DNA of 64,000 bases. It comes from Bacteroidales bacterium. Its GTDB lineage: Bacteria > Bacteroidota > Bacteroidia > Bacteroidales > F082. Shown in pieces: positions 34,077-43,683 of the stretch. The translations under genes were made by a program, and so were the position numbers. The DNA is taken from assembly GCA_017427985.1 (NCBI GenBank), contig JAFRRS010000022.1, positions 1 through 64,000 of the forward strand, written 5' to 3'. The notes below the pieces were generated by a model, which saw only the letters and a list, made by a program, of their open reading frames with translations, was not told where the DNA came from and searched no databases. Numbering within the stretch: the stretch's first letter is position 1; every line of letters begins with the position of its first letter.

Positions 34077-36056
34077 ATGATGAAAAACCTTGTGATAAAA
34101 CGTCGTGCGCTGTTACTAAGTTTATTGTGGTTTTCTCTGCTGTCGGGAATTTCCTTTGATTCGATGGCACAGAAAGCAAAACGTGAGACCCTGATCGACC
34201 CGCTTACCGTTTCAGGTACTGTCGGAACCCAGCTCACATCATCGTGGAATAATGTCGACCTGCATTTCAACGCGCCGTTCTCGGCTCTTGCATACGCAAA
34301 CATGACATTCAACATCTACGGTGTCTGTATCCCGGTGACGGTCAACTACATCACGGTGAGTGCCACTCCTTTTGACTTCTCCAATCCGAAATACACTATC
34401 AGTGTGAGACCTATGTGGAGGAAGTTCTATTTTTATTTCGGCACTAACAGCATGAATTTCTCCAACTACACCTACAACGGCATCTCATTCACCGGTGTCG
34501 GTATGGAATATAAAGGTAATAAGCTGCGTTTCGGAGGCTTCTACGGCACTTTCAACCGTTCCACGACCTTCAGCGCCGAGCTTGACAACAAAGACGCCAT
34601 CCAATACCTTTCGGACTCGCTGATGGGCGTCAACAACGTGGCTTATACCACTTTCCCGCAGTTCAAGCGCAAGGCTTACGCTGCCCATATCGCTGTCGGT
34701 AGTCTTCGCAACTATGTGGACTTCAGCCTCCTCCATGCCGCCGACGACCGCAACAGTCTGCCGGAGCAGTGGTATATGATTAACATGCTGACAACCACCA
34801 TCATCGATACGATTCTCGTCAACCGCGACCAGGCCATCAAAGCCAAGGAAAACCTGGCGATGGGTTTGAGAGGGCATTTCTCATTTGGCAAACACGTGAT
34901 GTTTGAAACCAATTTGGGCGCGAGCCTGTTCACCCCCGACCTCTCGCAGGATGAGATTACCATCGACGGCGGCGACAAGGCGAATACCGCGAATGACATC
35001 ATCCACGGGATTGGAAAGACGGGACTTTTCACGGTGCGTTACGGCAGCGAGATACGTTTTGCCGGCGACGCTTTGCTGAATTTGAACTTCAAGCCAGTCA
35101 CCACGACGTTCACCTACCGCTTCGTGCAGCCGAACTACACTTCGTTGGGTGCCAACAGGTTCAACCAGAATACTCAGGCGATAGGCGGTAACTTGGCAAC
35201 AACGCTGTTCCGCAACAGGGCGCGCCTCAACCTTAACGGAAACCTGCAGCAGGACAACTTGGACGGGAAGCAGAAATACACCAACAGGGTGGGTACTTAT
35301 ACAGTCAACTGGAGCAATTTCTTTGGTGAGAGAATGGCTCTGGCGGTCATCTACAACGGCGTGACACAGCAGCAGCTCAAAGGTCTGCTCGAAGTGCCGG
35401 AAGAGACCCGCGTTGACAAGATAACCCATTCCATTGACCTCACCCCGACGTATACCATAATGCGTCACAACGACCACACTTTCGGACTGCATTTCAATTA
35501 TTTGCAGAACATGAACCGCAACAAGAAGATGGTCAACAGGTTGAATGTCAACACCACGAGTTTCGGTGTCGGCTATGATGTGAGGTTCAAACGCAAGGGC
35601 GTGTCGCTTGATTTCGACTACGACTACTCGATTTCACGCTCGCCGGGCAACGACTACAACTCGCATGGCTTCTCTGGTGGCACCACCTTTAATTTTATAA
35701 AGAAGAAAAACTACACCCTTTCGGGAAACGCCAGAGTGGTGCTCGCATTTAACATGCAGAAAACCGAGGAGGAGCTTTCTGAAAAAGACAGGATGCTTCT
35801 CGACTACCTCGCTGGCGGCGTGGGCGCGGAGACCATGGATGTTGTCACCAACGACGTCTCTGTCGCGACACGTCTGGGCGCGTCGTTCAATTACAAAGAC
35901 CATCACAAGGCAACTCTCTCATTTTCAATCAGTAACTATAGCGATAACATCGTCATCGGACAGCATGTGGCGGTCAATACCGATGTGCGTCTGATGTTTG
36001 AATACAGCTATAATTTCGCATCACGTTGGATTAAATCAAAAAAACATAAACAATAA
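34077..36056 (+). CDS. outer-membrane beta-barrel protein
   Basis: 659 residues. A signal peptide (to ~31, DSMAQ) is followed by alternating amphipathic strands throughout, such as LNLNFKPVTTTFTYRFV, LFRNRARLNLNGNLQ and HTFGLHFNYLQNM. The last strand (LMFEYSYNFASRW) is close to the C-terminus, as in outer-membrane barrels. There is no plug or TonB box, so it is not a SusC-type receptor. It is followed after 8 bases by a TANFOR-like secreted protein and then a lipoprotein, suggesting a surface complex in which this is the membrane part. Family not recognised beyond the barrel architecture. Confidence 0.75.
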   Translation: MMKNLVIKRRALLLSLLWFSLLSGISFDSMAQKAKRETLIDPLTVSGTVGTQLTSSWNNVDLHFNAPFSALAYANMTFNIYGVCIPVTVNYITVSATPFDFSNPKYTISVRPMWRKFYFYFGTNSMNFSNYTYNGISFTGVGMEYKGNKLRFGGFYGTFNRSTTFSAELDNKDAIQYLSDSLMGVNNVAYTTFPQFKRKAYAAHIAVGSLRNYVDFSLLHAADDRNSLPEQWYMINMLTTTIIDTILVNRDQAIKAKENLAMGLRGHFSFGKHVMFETNLGASLFTPDLSQDEITIDGGDKANTANDIIHGIGKTGLFTVRYGSEIRFAGDALLNLNFKPVTTTFTYRFVQPNYTSLGANRFNQNTQAIGGNLATTLFRNRARLNLNGNLQQDNLDGKQKYTNRVGTYTVNWSNFFGERMALAVIYNGVTQQQLKGLLEVPEETRVDKITHSIDLTPTYTIMRHNDHTFGLHFNYLQNMNRNKKMVNRLNVNTTSFGVGYDVRFKRKGVSLDFDYDYSISRSPGNDYNSHGFSGGTTFNFIKKKNYTLSGNARVVLAFNMQKTEEELSEKDRMLLDYLAGGVGAETMDVVTNDVSVATRLGASFNYKDHHKATLSFSISNYSDNIVIGQHVAVNTDVRLMFEYSYNFASRWIKSKKHKQ

Positions 36057-36064
36057 TTCTTGAT

Positions 36065-38122
36065 ATGAACCGCATTTTTAGAATTTTAGTTTTGGCAGCC
36101 ACTCTTGCTTTTGGAGTGACGACCATATCAGCACAGACAGTACAAGTCATTGCCACACAGAAGGTTATGAACCTGCCTACGACAGTGACAAGCTATTTGG
36201 ATGACCCTCTTTATTATTTCGATGTGAATTTTATCGTGACAGGTTCGGGGACCGCTGGCGTGGATATCTTCTTCGACATGTCGTTCAGGGTCACCACAAG
36301 CTCGTTTTATGTGCAGACCAATCCGAATACCATTCCACCGGAGTTCATACATCTTAGGGAAGGCTCCAACCCGATGAGCAAGGCGATTTTGGAGAACCAG
36401 ATGCATCATCGTATCGACACCAACATGGACTACAGCGACCTCATGAGCCTGCTGCAGCTGCCAGAAGGCACTTACACGCTTTGCTTTAACATCTATCGTT
36501 GGGAAGACAGGTTCGTTCCGGTTCAAAACCGTGAAAAACTCAACGACGACTATTGCCCTGAGTTCGAGATATGCTATTCTGGCTCGGCACCTGAGCTCGT
36601 GTCGCCGTTGGCAGGCGCGGAGATAGGCATGGACGGCGAGATGGTGGTGAAACCTACCCGTAAGGTCAATTTCTTCTGGACCCCAGTCATCTCGAACTGC
36701 TCCACCAACAACACACGTTTCAGATATATGCTGAAGATGGTGAAGGTGTTTGACGGTCAGAACTATCAGGACGCCATCAGATACAACCCGACGGTGTTTT
36801 CAGCAGAGACGCGCAACAACACTTATGTGGTTTTGGACACTCTGCGTGACGTCAAGGTGCAGCTTGAAAGAGGCGCGATGTATGTGGTGCAGGTGCAGGC
36901 TCAGCAGATCGAGACAGCAAGAGATGAGACCTTCATCGTCGCCAACGACGGTGTCAGCCAGCCGATGCCATTCTACTGGGGCTACAGCGACGACATGTAT
37001 ACAAGAACCTACAAGACCAGCATGAAAGACGAAGCCGACAAGGAAAAGGAGAAGAAGGGAATGAGCGGCTTGACGCAATGGGAAGGCGGCATCAAGACCG
37101 TGTCGCAGCTTGACACCATCAAGGAGAAGATGAAGAAACAATATCTCGCGAGCTTCATCCAGGACGTGGATGCAGTGAACAGCCTTACGGCGAAATATCC
37201 TGAGGAGATGAGATATGTGCCGACTCCAAAACATCATTATGTGGAGAGCGACGGCTATTACACCGTCCCGATGACCGACGACCTGGAGGTCAGCTTCATG
37301 CCGACACGCCATAGCTCGCTGAAGAAGACATCATATTCGATAGAGCTGTTCAATTATAAAAAAGGTGGCATGGACAGCATCACTTCTAAAGAGCCTCTGC
37401 TCGTAGAGTTTATTGAAGACGTCCCTGACAGCTACAACAAGCCTAACAGCCATGAGATGGTCAGCCGCACTCTCGAGGGATGGGGCGCGAAGCTGAGCCA
37501 GGGCAGCCGCTACTATCTGCAGCTGTCGTGCCAATATGACGTGGATTATTGGAAATACACCGTTTCCGACACCAGCTATTACGTCAACGACTTGTTGGCA
37601 GAGCAGATCCACGACACCCTTTCGCGCGACTTCGTGAGCGAGACGTTGAAATTTTCAAACGGAGTTTGTTTCCAGTGGGGCGACAACCCCGACATGCCTG
37701 CTTTCGACACACCACAATGGACGGCTCCAGTCGACTGCTCTGGCGCCGACGTCTACGACCCGACGAGCTATGAGCTCCCGACAGCAGTGCCTGAAGTGAA
37801 GAAAGGCAAATCGTTCCCTGTCTCGTGGACTCCTATCACTATCGTGACCGAGGGCGACAAGGCGGAATATGAGGTGAAGGTCTATGAGCTGAAGCACGGT
37901 CAGACGGTGAAAGAAGCCATCTCGACCAATAAGGTATTGGTGTCACGTACTGTTAGCGACGCCAACGAAATCGCAGAAAGCGACGCGAAGTTCTTTAAAG
38001 TGTTCTCACACAAGAAGACATACGTGATGACACTTACGACCAAAGTGAAATGTGAGAACGGCAGTTACCATTTCAAGAATGGCAATGAGGCTATTCCAGC
38101 TGTCTTCAAGGTCGTGAAATAA
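36065..38122 (+). CDS. secreted TANFOR-domain-like protein
   Basis: 685 residues. The signal peptide (~1-23) is followed by an N-terminal region (~24-170) that resembles the TANFOR domain: VQVIATQKVMNLPTTVTSYL, STNIPPEFIHL-type text and LQLPEGTYTLCFNIYRW. Fn3-like segments then recur with P(E)LVSPLAGAEI and VNFFWTPVISN (~180) and again FPVSWTPI (~580). The protein has no T9SS sorting domain. It is probably periplasmic or attached to the barrel encoded just upstream. TANFOR proteins are usually larger and of unknown function, so the assignment is moderate. Confidence 0.65.
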   Translation: MNRIFRILVLAATLAFGVTTISAQTVQVIATQKVMNLPTTVTSYLDDPLYYFDVNFIVTGSGTAGVDIFFDMSFRVTTSSFYVQTNPNTIPPEFIHLREGSNPMSKAILENQMHHRIDTNMDYSDLMSLLQLPEGTYTLCFNIYRWEDRFVPVQNREKLNDDYCPEFEICYSGSAPELVSPLAGAEIGMDGEMVVKPTRKVNFFWTPVISNCSTNNTRFRYMLKMVKVFDGQNYQDAIRYNPTVFSAETRNNTYVVLDTLRDVKVQLERGAMYVVQVQAQQIETARDETFIVANDGVSQPMPFYWGYSDDMYTRTYKTSMKDEADKEKEKKGMSGLTQWEGGIKTVSQLDTIKEKMKKQYLASFIQDVDAVNSLTAKYPEEMRYVPTPKHHYVESDGYYTVPMTDDLEVSFMPTRHSSLKKTSYSIELFNYKKGGMDSITSKEPLLVEFIEDVPDSYNKPNSHEMVSRTLEGWGAKLSQGSRYYLQLSCQYDVDYWKYTVSDTSYYVNDLLAEQIHDTLSRDFVSETLKFSNGVCFQWGDNPDMPAFDTPQWTAPVDCSGADVYDPTSYELPTAVPEVKKGKSFPVSWTPITIVTEGDKAEYEVKVYELKHGQTVKEAISTNKVLVSRTVSDANEIAESDAKFFKVFSHKKTYVMTLTTKVKCENGSYHFKNGNEAIPAVFKVVK

Positions 38123-38147
38123 TCTGTTTTACAAAAGGACTTCCAGA

Positions 38148-39635
38148 ATGAAAAGAATCTGTTTAATTTTTGCGATACTTCTGTGTGTTGTATCTTGTAG
38201 AGATAATAAGAAAGACAACAAGGATTATTCATTTAAGATGAGCAAGGTAAACCTCAGCGGTGCCCGTTATCTCGCTTTGGGTTCCCAGGGTGGAGCCAAG
38301 GACGGCGAGACCACGGGATTCCTTTACGGCATCGACGACGAAGGCAATCTGCAGCTTATGGCTTATGAATATGACTGTGACGACAATGGTGTAGCCACGG
38401 AGCTGAGACGTAACCTCACCATCCAAATCACGCAGATGATACCTGTCGGCGACATGTACATCTGGCTCATGGGATGCCGTTACCAGTGCGACGACTACAG
38501 CGGTTTCAGCGACGGTATGGCTGACCGTATCCGCGGCGCCGTGGAGCACAGCTGGTGGTCGGATTTCGGCGAAAACTTCCTTCTTCGCCGCAGCGATGGT
38601 AAGATTTACGACCTTGGCGAGGTTATAATGAAATTCCCTATAAGAAACCTTAAATATTTGGGAGGCCCGAATATCCCAGGGATTTTCGATAATGGAGTGC
38701 CTCTCGATGGTGATTTGAGCGGTGAAAGACTGCGTAAACTAGGCCTCATTTCACAAATTGGCAGTGACATTTATCTCGCTTCTGGAGGATATAATGGTGG
38801 ACTTTGCAAACTAAGCATAAATGGCAATAATGTCAATGTTATTGATGTGTTGCCGGGTAGTGAAGGACAGCCTATCAACATTGCTTACGCGGTCACCGAC
38901 AATGACGGACATCTCGGCACATGCATCAGCTACGGCAGCAATATCCCGCATGTGGCGGCAATCATGGCTTCCGACGGCACTCTGCCGACAATTCAGGGTG
39001 TTCCGGTGGCTACAGGCTGGGACAATTCCTATATGCCTGAGATGCGTTGCATAGGCGGTAAGTATTTCGTGTCAATAAACTCCGATTACAACGGGACTCC
39101 AACGATTTATCGTGTCGATATCGAGGGCAATCAGGCTACGGGTACGGCAGTGGCAGAGGGTTATTTCAGTGATGACCCATGTGAGGGAGCATCTCTAAGG
39201 ATTTGTGTGAGTGATGAGGAAAATTATTCGTGGGTAAACTGCGAGACTCTCTATACGTTCAACTCTAACACATACGCTATCACGACCAATACACTTCCTG
39301 AAGGATGGCCTGGATATGCTTGGTTTGACGCTGAAGGGCACTATTATGAGTCGATTGTGGCTAATGGCTTGGTGAGTTTCAACGTCTACGACCTCGCTAC
39401 GCTGTGCATAGAGTCGGTCAGTGTTGACCGTTCACAGGTGCCGCAGTATAATTTCGTAACTGAATGCAAATATGATGGTGGTATCATGGCATTCATCGAG
39501 AGTGCCATCAAGGCTGATGGCGCCACCATTACGCTTGTCACCGATGTGACTGGTCTGGAGCGTGGTATCACACGAGTGCAGAGCGAGACTGAGCCGAACA
39601 ACAACGTGGTTGTCAGTACGCTGATACCGCTTTAG
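38148..39635 (+). CDS. lipoprotein of unknown function (barrel/TANFOR cluster)
   Basis: 495 residues with a lipobox ending LLCVVSC (Cys17) and then RDNKKDNK. There is no Asp at +2, so outer-membrane sorting is expected. The body is beta-rich with repeated short loops (YLALGSQGGAKDGET, IYLASGGYNGGLCKLSING, GKYFVSINSDYNGTPTIYRVDI) that read like a beta-propeller, with some likeness to DUF4374 lipoproteins. It starts 25 bases after the TANFOR-like gene and is probably its partner. I do not recognise a function. Confidence 0.7.
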   Translation: MKRICLIFAILLCVVSCRDNKKDNKDYSFKMSKVNLSGARYLALGSQGGAKDGETTGFLYGIDDEGNLQLMAYEYDCDDNGVATELRRNLTIQITQMIPVGDMYIWLMGCRYQCDDYSGFSDGMADRIRGAVEHSWWSDFGENFLLRRSDGKIYDLGEVIMKFPIRNLKYLGGPNIPGIFDNGVPLDGDLSGERLRKLGLISQIGSDIYLASGGYNGGLCKLSINGNNVNVIDVLPGSEGQPINIAYAVTDNDGHLGTCISYGSNIPHVAAIMASDGTLPTIQGVPVATGWDNSYMPEMRCIGGKYFVSINSDYNGTPTIYRVDIEGNQATGTAVAEGYFSDDPCEGASLRICVSDEENYSWVNCETLYTFNSNTYAITTNTLPEGWPGYAWFDAEGHYYESIVANGLVSFNVYDLATLCIESVSVDRSQVPQYNFVTECKYDGGIMAFIESAIKADGATITLVTDVTGLERGITRVQSETEPNNNVVVSTLIPL

Positions 39636-39680
39636 GACGGGAATACGTTTTTGATGACTACTAATAAATAAGCTTGAGAT

Positions 39681-40547
39681 TTATTTTGAAAGTCTCTTTT
39701 TAATCTGTGCCATATTGCTTCTTGAAACTGGAATTGCATCGCCGCAGTGTTTGATGACGAGAAGCATGCCGCCAGGTTTGGAGACAATCTCTTCGACCTG
39801 CTGCAGGTTGACGAGGAAGGCGCGGTGACAGCGCACTATCATCGGGTAGGCGCTGAGGTCGTCCTCAAGCTGCTTGGAGGTGGCACGAAGCATGTCGGAA
39901 CGCACTTTACCGTCGTGTAGCTGATATATTTTCACGTAATTGCCGACGGTTTCTATATATAACAAATCCTGGATGCTGACTTTGACGGTCTCGCTGGTGC
40001 TGCCGTTGAGCGTGATGCTGTCGGGAAGCGGTGTCGCGGCTTTTAACACTTGTGAGGACTGCGTCTCTTGAAGCTTCTCGTTCATTTGGCGCGTCTCGTT
40101 GAGTTCGGCGGTGAGATAACGGCTGCGGAACTGAAATCTCCAATAAATCCCAATAATAAATGAACAAAACGCAATGATGATGAGTGTCTCAAGGAAGTTG
40201 CCCCACGAGAGACTGTTGCCCGCCACGCTGACACTCATCACGAAATGGCGGTAAAGGCATAGCATCAGCGCTACCAGTGGAGTGTTGATGAGTTGAAACC
40301 TTTTGTTGCGCTTGATGATGTAGTCGACGCCATTGTCGAGCGATGTGGGCATCTTGAAGATGAATCGGATGATGCAATCTGTCACAAGACAACAGGCCAA
40401 GCCAATCACGAACATTGCCAAAAGATGCATGTAGGCTTGCCACTGGGTCAAATCGAGTCCGAACGGCTTGAAGATGGCTATTGCCACCACCGTGAAGCCA
40501 GAGCTGATGGCGCGAATGCGAATCGTTTCTTTCTGTTCGTTTGTCAT
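39681..40547 (-). CDS. LytTR response regulator with N-terminal membrane domain
   Basis: 288 residues from the ATG at 40547 (MTNEQKETIRIRA); a start four codons upstream is possible. The first ~150 residues hold four membrane helices (ISSGFTVVAIAIFKPFG, LLAMFVIGLACCLVTDC, TPLVALMLCLYRH, LETLIIIAFCSFIIGIY). A coiled linker leads to a LytTR DNA-binding domain (~185-288: IQDLLYIETVGNYVKIY, MIVRCHRAFLVNLQQVEEI). There is no receiver domain, so the signal is sensed in the membrane. It is divergent from the LiaF-like gene, which it may control. Confidence 0.88.
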   Translation of the reverse strand: MTNEQKETIRIRAISSGFTVVAIAIFKPFGLDLTQWQAYMHLLAMFVIGLACCLVTDCIIRFIFKMPTSLDNGVDYIIKRNKRFQLINTPLVALMLCLYRHFVMSVSVAGNSLSWGNFLETLIIIAFCSFIIGIYWRFQFRSRYLTAELNETRQMNEKLQETQSSQVLKAATPLPDSITLNGSTSETVKVSIQDLLYIETVGNYVKIYQLHDGKVRSDMLRATSKQLEDDLSAYPMIVRCHRAFLVNLQQVEEIVSKPGGMLLVIKHCGDAIPVSRSNMAQIKKRLSK

Positions 40548-40634
40548 TTCAAGTGGCAAAAATACGGATTTTTTTTGCCATTCATCCCAAAATTTTGCAG
40601 TTTGTCACAAAATCATGCAGAATATCCCAAAAAC

Positions 40635-40665
40635 TTGACCCGTATTGAATCTCGCTCTACTTTTG
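40635..40665 (+). promoter_or_regulatory. promoter of the LiaF-like gene
   Basis: TTG at 40635-40637 and TACTTTTG at 40658-40665, 20 bases apart. The upstream sequence (CAAAATTTTGCAGTTTGTCACAAAATC) is A/T-rich with repeated CAAAAT pieces that could bind the LytTR regulator. Confidence 0.65.
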
Positions 40666-40708
40666 CAGAAAAATTCAAACAAAAAATAGGAATTTAAATT
40701 ATAGAATT

Positions 40709-41260
40709 ATGACAAAAAGAACATTTTTCGGAATCATTTTGATTGTGGCGGGATTGCTGAAGCTTGCCGATATGTGGGGCATCCTGAATTGGGAATGGCT
40801 GTGGAGCCAGCCTTGGACAGAGTATATCGCGCCGGCGCTCCTTATCTATTTGGGTGGCGACTTTATTATTAATGGCTTCAGGCACAACCACGACCAGTGG
40901 CTCGACCGACCGGTGCCGGTTGAGGAGGACGGCAAGCGCATCTGCTGCAACACTAAATACGGCGGCGACCAGTACATCTATCATGGCGAGACATTCCATG
41001 GCGCCAAGCTCGACGCGACTTTCGGAGGCATAAAATTAGACCTTCGCGAGGCTGTGATAACAGAAGACGAGGAAATCGACATCCATACCTTCTTTGGCGG
41101 AGTCGAGATTTACGTGCCGACCAACGTTGATGTGGTGGTGCAGAGCCGCAGTTTCATCGGCGGAGTGGGCGACGAGACAAATAAAGGAATTAAAAATGAC
41201 GCTAAGACCCTGCACATCGTGGCAAGTAATTTCTTCGGTGGCGTTCACATTTTGAATTAG
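40709..41260 (+). CDS. LiaF-like membrane stress-response protein
   Basis: 183 residues. Two N-terminal helices (TFFGIILIVAGLLKLADM and YIAPALLIYLGGDFIING) belong to the LiaF_TM type. The C-terminal domain (KYGGDQYIYHGETFHGAKL ... TFGGIKLDLREAVI ... TFFGGVEIYVPTNVDVVV ... NFFGGVHIL) has the repeated F-G-G strands of the toastrack fold. LiaF-like proteins take part in cell-envelope stress control. The LytTR gene stands divergently next to it, a typical Bacteroidetes pairing. The M28 peptidase gene follows 19 bases downstream. Confidence 0.85.
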   Translation: MTKRTFFGIILIVAGLLKLADMWGILNWEWLWSQPWTEYIAPALLIYLGGDFIINGFRHNHDQWLDRPVPVEEDGKRICCNTKYGGDQYIYHGETFHGAKLDATFGGIKLDLREAVITEDEEIDIHTFFGGVEIYVPTNVDVVVQSRSFIGGVGDETNKGIKNDAKTLHIVASNFFGGVHILN

Positions 41261-41279
41261 AATTTAAAATTTAAAAAAA

Positions 41280-42542
41280 ATGAAAAAAATATCAATTTTA
41301 TTAGTAGCATTAGTTTTGTTGGTGGCGTGCACTTCGTCGCCGGAAGGACCAAATTTGAAGCATTACAAAGAGATTGTCAAGGAGCTGAGCTCCGAAAAAT
41401 ACCAGGGCAGGGGATATGCCCGTGACGGTGCGAATATGGCGGGACAATATCTTGAGCAGGAGTTCAAGAACGTCGGCGTCGATGAGGTCGTGTGCCAGCC
41501 TTTCACCATCGACATCAACACTTTCTGCGGAAAGATGGAGATGTGGGCCGACGGCAAGAAACTCACTCCAGGCGTTGACTTCGCGATGAGAGAATATTCA
41601 CCGGGCGTGCATGGTGAATACCCTGTTTATCATGTCGACACGGTGAATTTCGATGCCGAGAAGATGTATGAGGATTTGGCGAAGCCTGAATACGCCAACT
41701 GCCTCGTGGTGTGCGACTTCTGGTTCATGTACAAACGCCCTGAGTTCAAGCCGCTTCACAAGGCTGACGCCACCAACGCGGGGTTCATCCAGACATGGAC
41801 GTCGCCGATCAAGTTTTACAAGGCTTACGGCAGCCGCGTGATGGGCAAGCCTATCGTATGGGTGACGCCTGAGTCTATCCTGGGCGTGAAAAACGTCAAG
41901 TTGGATGTTGACAACGAGTTTTTGGAAAACTATGAGCTTTTCAACGTCATCGCGAAGGTCAACGGTGAGAAACACGACAGCTGCTTTGTGTTTACCGCAC
42001 ATTACGACCACCTTGGCAACCTCGGCAGGGATGTGTATTATCCGGGAGCTAACGACAACGCTTCGGGTACAGCTACCATCGTCACCTTGGCAGAATATTA
42101 TGCTAAAAACAAGCCTGAATACGACATGTATTTCATCGCTTTCTCGGGCGAGGATTCAGGTCTGAACGGCTCGATTTACTATGCTGAACACCCGACGGTG
42201 CCGCTTGAGCAGATAAGATATCTGTTCAACATCGACATGATTGGCGACAACAATCCTGTGCAGTATTGCGAGGCGAGTGACGAGGGCGACCGCGGGTATG
42301 CCTTGTTGGAGGAAATCAACGGTGAGAAGCACTATTTCAAGGCTCTTGACCGCGGTGAGCTTGCTGCCAACAGCGACCATTATCCGTTTGCGGAGCGTCA
42401 TGTGCCGTGCATCTTGTTCGAGAACGAGAACGGCGACGCCTTCAAGTATTATCACACCATTTACGACACCTACGACAGCGCCATTTTCGTCACCTACGAG
42501 CCGATTTTCAAGATTATCAGTGACTTCGTGGAGAGGTATTAA
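41280..42542 (+). CDS. M28-family zinc aminopeptidase lipoprotein
   Basis: 420 residues. Lipobox LLVAC (Cys17), so membrane-anchored. The M28 di-zinc ligands are all present: H241 in TAHYDHLG, D259 in GANDNASG, E291 in FSGEDSG (catalytic/ligand Glu pair), D319 in NIDMIGDN and H392 in YYHTIYDT. It is expected to cleave N-terminal residues from peptides on the outer face. No PA domain insert is obvious between ~100 and 230, though a beta-rich segment is there. Transcription probably continues from the LiaF-like gene. Confidence 0.92.
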   Translation: MKKISILLVALVLLVACTSSPEGPNLKHYKEIVKELSSEKYQGRGYARDGANMAGQYLEQEFKNVGVDEVVCQPFTIDINTFCGKMEMWADGKKLTPGVDFAMREYSPGVHGEYPVYHVDTVNFDAEKMYEDLAKPEYANCLVVCDFWFMYKRPEFKPLHKADATNAGFIQTWTSPIKFYKAYGSRVMGKPIVWVTPESILGVKNVKLDVDNEFLENYELFNVIAKVNGEKHDSCFVFTAHYDHLGNLGRDVYYPGANDNASGTATIVTLAEYYAKNKPEYDMYFIAFSGEDSGLNGSIYYAEHPTVPLEQIRYLFNIDMIGDNNPVQYCEASDEGDRGYALLEEINGEKHYFKALDRGELAANSDHYPFAERHVPCILFENENGDAFKYYHTIYDTYDSAIFVTYEPIFKIISDFVERY

Positions 42543-42552
42543 TTTTTGAGAA

Positions 42553-43680
42553 ATGAGAAAACATTGGATTGACAACCTGCGTTGGGTGACGGTGCTTCTG
42601 GTGCTGCTTTATCACGTGGTTTATTTTTACAACAACAAAGGCGTTTTCGGTGGAGTGGGCGGCTTCGGCGACGGCCCGCAGTACCAGGACGTGCTGATGT
42701 ATATTCTATACCCTTGGTTCATGCCGATGCTGTTTTTGCTGGCGGGAATCAGCTCAAGATATTCCTTGGAGAAAGTCTCTGCAGGTCAATGGTTCAAGGC
42801 AAGGACGAGAAAGCTTCTGGTACCTGCCACCATCGGACTGTTCGTGTTCCAATGGATGGTCGGATATTTCAATACCCGCGTGGCTGGTGTTGATGTGATG
42901 GCGAACGTCGAGCAGCCTGCAAAATTTTTCATGTGGGCGGTCAGCGGCATCGGACCGCTGTGGTTTATACAGGATTTGTGGCTGTTTTCTTTGATTTTGC
43001 TCATTATAACCGCCATAGATAAAAGCGGTCGTTTTCACAGCTGGTGCGGCAAAATAGCATCTGGTAAGTTGGGCATGGCGTTGATTGTTCTCCTTGTTAT
43101 CTTCTTCTGGCTTGGCGAGAAGACCCTCATAATGAATCCGCGCGTACAGTCGCTCGATGGACTTTACAACCTCTACAAACCGATGTTTTACTTCATCGTC
43201 TTCATGATGGGATACCTTGCATTCTCTCACGATAAAGTGCAAGAAACTCTGGGTAGGTTCTGGGCTCCGATGATGCTGTTCGCTGCTGTCACAGGCGCGG
43301 TTTTGGTTATCACCACCTTCGGTCAGAACAACACCTTGCCTCGTTATATGGCAAGTCCGCTCAACTGCCTCTACGGCTGGCTGATGTGCCTCGCGATGAT
43401 GGGCTGGTTCAAGGCAAAATTCGACTACACTGGCAAATTCGCCGGTTACATGACGAAATCAAGTTTTGGCATATATGTCGTTCATTATCTGGTGATTGCG
43501 AGCGTCGGCTCATATATGTATTTCAACATGAGAGAGCAGTTGCCTCCTTATGCGATGTATCTCATCCTGACGGTGGCGGTATTTGCGATTTCACCTTTGA
43601 TTTATGAGGGATTACACAGAATTCCGTTTGTGAGATGGTGTGTTCTTGGAGAGAAGAAAGTAAAAAATGTAGACAGATAG
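42553..43680 (+). CDS. acyltransferase family 3 membrane protein
   Basis: 375 residues, ~10 membrane helices. The catalytic-site region is RKHWIDNLRWVTVLLVLLYH, with His21 as the typical family residue. RTRKLLVPATIGLF supplies the R-x-x-R-x-x-x-P motif. Such enzymes O-acylate sugars or lipids at the inner membrane (acetyl or other acyl donors). The sequence follows the M28 gene by 10 bases and precedes a flavodoxin gene by 3, so it is in an operon. Substrate unknown. Confidence 0.87.
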   Translation: MRKHWIDNLRWVTVLLVLLYHVVYFYNNKGVFGGVGGFGDGPQYQDVLMYILYPWFMPMLFLLAGISSRYSLEKVSAGQWFKARTRKLLVPATIGLFVFQWMVGYFNTRVAGVDVMANVEQPAKFFMWAVSGIGPLWFIQDLWLFSLILLIITAIDKSGRFHSWCGKIASGKLGMALIVLLVIFFWLGEKTLIMNPRVQSLDGLYNLYKPMFYFIVFMMGYLAFSHDKVQETLGRFWAPMMLFAAVTGAVLVITTFGQNNTLPRYMASPLNCLYGWLMCLAMMGWFKAKFDYTGKFAGYMTKSSFGIYVVHYLVIASVGSYMYFNMREQLPPYAMYLILTVAVFAISPLIYEGLHRIPFVRWCVLGEKKVKNVDR

Positions 43681-43683
43681 AAA

